Shown: positions 60,374-64,000 of the stretch, piece by piece
Layout: every line of letters starts with the position of its first letter
Position numbering within the stretch: the stretch's first letter is position 1
Assembly: GCA_016808115.1 (NCBI GenBank)
Contig: JAEQBH010000647.1
Location: 186,001 to 250,000 of the forward strand
Reading direction: 5' to 3'
Length of the DNA: 64,000 nt
From: Tetrastigma voinierianum
Lineage: Eukaryota; Streptophyta; Magnoliopsida; Vitales; Vitaceae
The notes under the pieces: model-generated
Databases searched by the model: none
Seen by the model: the letters and a program-made list of their open reading frames with translations, nothing else
Told to the model about the DNA's origin: nothing
Made by a program: the position numbers and the translations under genes

Positions 60374-61561
60374 CACTCTGGGGTCTTAGCCTCGTTTGTC
60401 CCCGCGCAAATTGACTCCAAACCCAATACACAAGAACTCAATATACGCAAACTCGACGCCATGATTGTGATGCCCATGCTGCTAGAAGAAGGATCAAAAT
60501 GGACTGACTTACAAATCTTGTATTTTCACTCGAATTTCAGAGGATCCATAAGGATGTTCGACTAAGGAATCTAGCTGAACATGATCAAATGATATGACTA
60601 ACCCTCCTAAGTTTTCAATAGCCATTCCCATGAGCCTAGCGCAGCATTTAATACATGATCCCTAGCGTATAACTCAATTCCGATACCCCCAAACTTGAAT
60701 TCAACCCACCTATTTGGAAGCGTCTAACTAAAGAAGGATAAGAACGCACCATTTTTATTCACTTAACATACTTACTCATGAAAGAAAAACTAGTGTTCGT
60801 GGTGCCTATGTTGAGTGTTCCCAGAGTCGGATTCGTTGGTGGCCCTACCGCTTGGTTATGCACCCACCAATTCCCTCGAACTTCACCCTGAACACTCAAC
60901 TAAAGCTAAGGGCCCTAAGCTATGGGAAACTTCCATCCTCTATCCCATGTAACGAGCAGTGAAATCAATGGCTCCCGGCCATTTGGCTCAGGGCATTAGG
61001 CTTTGAAAGGCCACTTGGACTATGCCCAGGATTCCGATTAGAAGATCCCACTTATTCTATTCATATTTGTTATATATATATATATATATATATAAGGTTC
61101 GAAGGCAATCCTCTTTTTCTATGGTGTCTCATCACTTTAGTGTTTAGAAGCCCCCACTGGGTCATTGACCTAAGTAGTCTTCCAAGTTCGGAGCCTACAT
61201 ACCCTAGAGATCATCCTCGTGTGTGTTAGTTAAGCTAGCTGGAGAATTGGTTTCGAATATCCTGGAGGTGATTCACTCTGTCTCCCTACCTATCCAACAT
61301 GAAATTTCCAAGCATCTAACGACCTACGGATCTCTCTGGATTTATACTATGTTTTTCTAAAAAGATTTTTGAAGTGGTCCAAAGGGATCCTTGAATAGCA
61401 TCACATAACTACTTAAAACACCGGGATAATCAACAACTAAAACTGAACTCTGAAAGGAATCGGGGCTGAGAAAAATGCCCTACGAATAGACAGATAACAT
61501 ATGACACTACGATAATCATCGCACAAACCCCAAACAAGACACATATAACTAAGCACAAGAT
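60374..61561 (-). other. Athila 3' non-coding region
   Basis: No gene. Contains a (TA)n run and short shadow frames. Lies between the env-position ORF and the LTR. Confidence 0.5.
61071..61094. repeat. (TA)n microsatellite
   Basis: Twelve TA units. Confidence 0.97.
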
Positions 61562-63035
61562 TTAACATACTAAAATAACAACATAAAAGAAAACAAATAA
61601 CCTAGAACATACTAACGCAGAAAACACAAATATAACCAAAAAAAAAAAAACAAACAAACACCAAAACAACTCAACATCACAAAACCCGATCACCCACACC
61701 CCCCCAAACAAGTGTGGACATTGTCCCCATTGTCTATGAAAGAACGAGAGAGGGTGTAGGAAATTTCCCTGGTGATCGACTGGATCACTGCGATGGCGGC
61801 GGCGGTGGCTGGTGGAGGGTGAGAAGCTGTGCAAGCTGGTCCTGAAGAGACTACTGATTGCAAAGGATAGTCGCCTGGTTGGCCAAGACTGTGCGCATGT
61901 CAGCTCGGAGGGCCTCCACATCCTAGCTGATGAGGACGCAGTGCTCTTGGGTCTTATCCTAATAGGCCTAGAAACGAGCAGTGAGGTTTAGCACCGGGTC
62001 CTCTAGGATAATGGAAAGACTAATCGGATCCTCCTCCTGGGATAGCTGTGGTGGTGGTAGATGGGTGGATGTCTGTGGTGGTGGTGGATGGGAGGAGGGT
62101 TGTGGTGGTGGTGGATGGGTGGATGTCTATGGTGGTGGTGGATAGGAGGAGGCCTGTCCAGCGTCACCCTGGGGTTCGACCGGGAGGCTAAACCAGGCCT
62201 GATACTCCCGAAGCTCATCCTCATCCGAGGGTTCATTTCCCGAGTCATACATCGCTTCAGGTCATGGTACACCCGGCTTGTCGCGCTTGACCATAATGCC
62301 TTAATCGAGTGTATCCACGCCTCATTGTCTTCTAAGGGCACCCCGGCTTGCTTGCATAGGCCGTAAATGAGAAAGGGGTGTCCGAGGTTCATCTTCGCAT
62401 CCTGGTTATGGAGGATGGCATCCATTATAACCTTCCCCACATCAAAAGGTATGTCCTGGATGATGGCATAATTAAGGTGGCATAGCCACAAGCCATCACA
62501 CATTCTGTTCGAATAAGACACGATGTAATGAAGTGATGTAATACCTTAGGGATGTAGGCCAAATGTTTGGCCTAGAAGTGGACCGCATGCCCTTCACTAT
62601 TAATCTTCCATTGACCCTGCCCGTTGGTCAATACCCTAATGACTTCAGAGTAGTCGGGCTGCACATGGAACCTATCAAAGGGCCCCGCAGGGAACTCCAT
62701 TATGCTGTAATATCAATGATAGACTGCACCGAAGTCTACCAACACCCCGCGCACCCTAACCTTTCAAAACACCTTATAGCTTAGATTACGAATTCTCGCA
62801 CCACACTTCAGGAGTACCGGGCAAGGAGGTCACATAGTGCCCACCATCCCACCAAGAACGTTTATTAAGAAATCCCGAGGTGGTGAACTCTTCCTAATGA
62901 ATAACCCGCTGGAAATGAGGCCAACATCTCATCGCACTCTCATCGGACAAACTTGTCCCGGTTTCATAGCCACGCGGGCTCTTCACTAGCCCGACCTCTC
63001 TCTCGGGCGGTCATCTTTTTCCACTTACTCGACAT
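61562..63035 (-). pseudogene. Athila env-position ORF (putative plant transposon protein)
   Basis: Starts at 63035 with MSSKWKKMTARERGRASEEP, then NRDKFV, broken by stops. 62521-62003 is the conserved part: YAIIQDIPFDVGKVIMDAI, GHPFLIYGLCKQAGVPLED and ALWSSATSRVYHDLK, resembling the domain Pfam calls putative plant transposon protein. It ends in a His/Pro repeat. 61921-61562 includes FHRQWGQCPHLFGG and a hydrophobic tail in another frame. Function is unknown for the family; in Athila elements it sits where retroviruses carry env, after pol. Confidence 0.65.
62045..62153. repeat. GTGGTGGTGGATGG minisatellite
   Basis: Two higher-order units of about 54 bp, each with two GTGGTGGTGGATGGG-type halves. 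On minus it encodes HHHHRHPPI repeats in the env-position ORF. Confidence 0.9.
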
Positions 63036-63486
63036 TGGTGTGGCTCTAGACCTCCTAACCACCAGGGTAAAGTGGGACCGAATGGCTCAAATGAAGCCAC
63101 CCAAGCTTACTAAGGCAATTGAGCAAACACTTAGTGCACAATGGGACTGAGGGCTATGTGATTCTACCAGAGGACTTCCAATAGCTCGAAACACTCCTAA
63201 GGGCCTTCCTAACCCTAATAAGACCCAAAGAGCATGATAGATCGACTCCAATAGAAGGAATTTAGAACCTTCGTGGACCCGTAAATGGCCTGGATTAAGG
63301 CACCAAACCAGGTAGTTTAATGGGAGACGGAGGCTTTAGAGACGGGCTCGGTAATGCGGAAGGTCCTAGGGCTGGTCAGACAAATGGAGACGGGTGCACC
63401 GGAACGCGGCTGGCGGATCGGGAGCCCAAACTAGGGTTTACATGGGGAAGAAGACCGAAGGTTGTTGTACATAAAACAGAGGCAAC

Positions 63487-63736
63487 ATCGCGACGTTCGG
63501 GCTCAACGTCACAACGTTCCAGAGGGTTTATTAGCCAACATCGCGACGTTCGCACCTACGTCGCGATGTTCCAGAAGGGTAATATCGCAACATCGCAACG
63601 TTGAAATCCAACGTCGCGACGTTCCAGAGAAGGGTGCCAACTGACGTCGCGACGTTGGGGTGAACGTCGTGACGTTACAGAGAGGGGTCCAAAATAGGGG
63701 AGCCAACGTCACGACGTTCAAACCCAACGTCGCGAT
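63487..63736. repeat. Second array of paired GTCGCGAC palindromes
   Basis: Octamers or one-step variants start at 63487/63508, 63540/63560, 63592/63613, 63646/63666 and 63708/63729: five pairs, within-pair spacing 20-21 bp, pairs 52-62 bp apart. Many sit inside the 14-bp palindrome AACGTCGCGACGTT. CCAGAG(A)AGGG recurs between pairs. Frames across it (63320-63604, 63462-63644, 63509-63727) are repeat artefacts. Confidence 0.92.
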
Positions 63737-64000
63737 GTGACAAAGAGGGTCAAGGTGACAAAAATTTTCAAAAAAATTTTGTAAGTTTAAGAGAACCCCT
63801 TGAATGAAATTCTAACCCCTTCGCACTCCTAATGAGCTCCTTGCCATTCCTGCTTCCATTGCTCTTTGGGTCCCGAAATGCATAATCAAAATACGCTCGA
63901 TTACGGAAAGAGAAGGACAAACTATGCTAAAAACTAAAAACACGCAAAGTTAGACTACGGAAAGAAAGATTTCAAAAAGCTTGGGTTGCCTCCCAAGTAG
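63737..64000 (-). other. Athila pol-to-env spacer
   Basis: Ends at the window edge with plus GGGTTGCCTCCCAAG, i.e. minus TTGGGAGGCAACCC, a sequence commonly found just after pol in plant Athila-type elements. No ORF. Confidence 0.5.

Larger units (their letters stand above)
59221..64000 (-). mobile_element. 3' portion of an Athila-type gypsy element
   Basis: In minus order from the right edge: the post-pol spacer with TTGGGAGGCAACCC, a GTCGCGAC array, an env-position ORF, 3' non-coding DNA, and an LTR at 59221-60373. Gag and pol lie beyond 64000. 63036-63486 shows nothing recognisable. Confidence 0.65.

Noticed and set aside
62061..62366. Plus-strand frame with repeated GGxLWWWW words
   Set aside because: Complement of the minisatellite in the minus-strand Athila ORF.
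63320..63727. Frames across the second array on both strands
   Set aside because: Palindromic repeat gives open frames on both strands; composition is dictated by the octamer.

Overview
This is intergenic, heterochromatin-like DNA from a flowering-plant nuclear genome, probably a eudicot. No long host gene is visible. Nearly all the recognisable coding sequence is decayed LTR-retrotransposon protein (Ty1/copia and Ty3/gypsy of Athila, Tat and Tekay/Del type) or hAT transposase, mostly on the minus strand and broken by stops and frameshifts. The only host-gene candidate is a small two-exon plus-strand reading frame at 26242-26685.

Layout. 1-1880: a gypsy-type LTR cut by the window edge. 1884-6599: Athila-type gag, primer-binding-like site and a long LTR whose U3 holds a striking array of GTCGCGAC palindromes. 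6660-25970: an onion of insertions. An old copia element (pol at 6660-9409, gag/PBS/LTR at 24921-25970) is split by Tat-like gypsy sequence bounded by a direct repeat (9410-9752 and 24634-24920). That sequence is itself split inside RNase H by a complete 10.1-kb Tekay/Del-like element (14151-24276). 26.0-29.8 kb: the candidate gene, then AT-rich DNA. 29847-36619: a complete copia element with 5-bp target duplication CTACC. 36.9-37.76 kb: two MITEs, one a 522-bp hAT type with 8-bp target duplication. 37975-40168: a truncated Ale-like copia. 40169-46121: gypsy LTRs in both orientations. 46532-55656: a 9.1-kb hAT element with terminal inverted repeats and 8-bp duplication ATTACAAG, its transposase gene on the minus strand, and another LTR nested inside it. 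55.7-59.2 kb: tRNA-like SINE debris and two LTRs in opposed orientation. 59221-64000: the 3' part of a second Athila-type element, with LTR, env-position ORF and another GTCGCGAC array.

The most unusual signal is the palindrome array. In Athila-type sequence at three places, GTCGCGAC octamers occur in pairs at fixed spacing: 19 bp in the first array, where units recur at about 57 bp (3 x 19), and 20-21 bp in the second. Most mutated octamers differ only by CpG-to-TpG/CpA changes, and the longer ancestral form looks like the 14-bp palindrome AACGTCGCGACGTT. In the first LTR the array lies directly upstream of the TATA box. A second cross-family signal is a tandem module of about 190-200 bp that recurs inside LTRs of several gypsy families. 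All identity statements are by eye; no alignment or database search was run.
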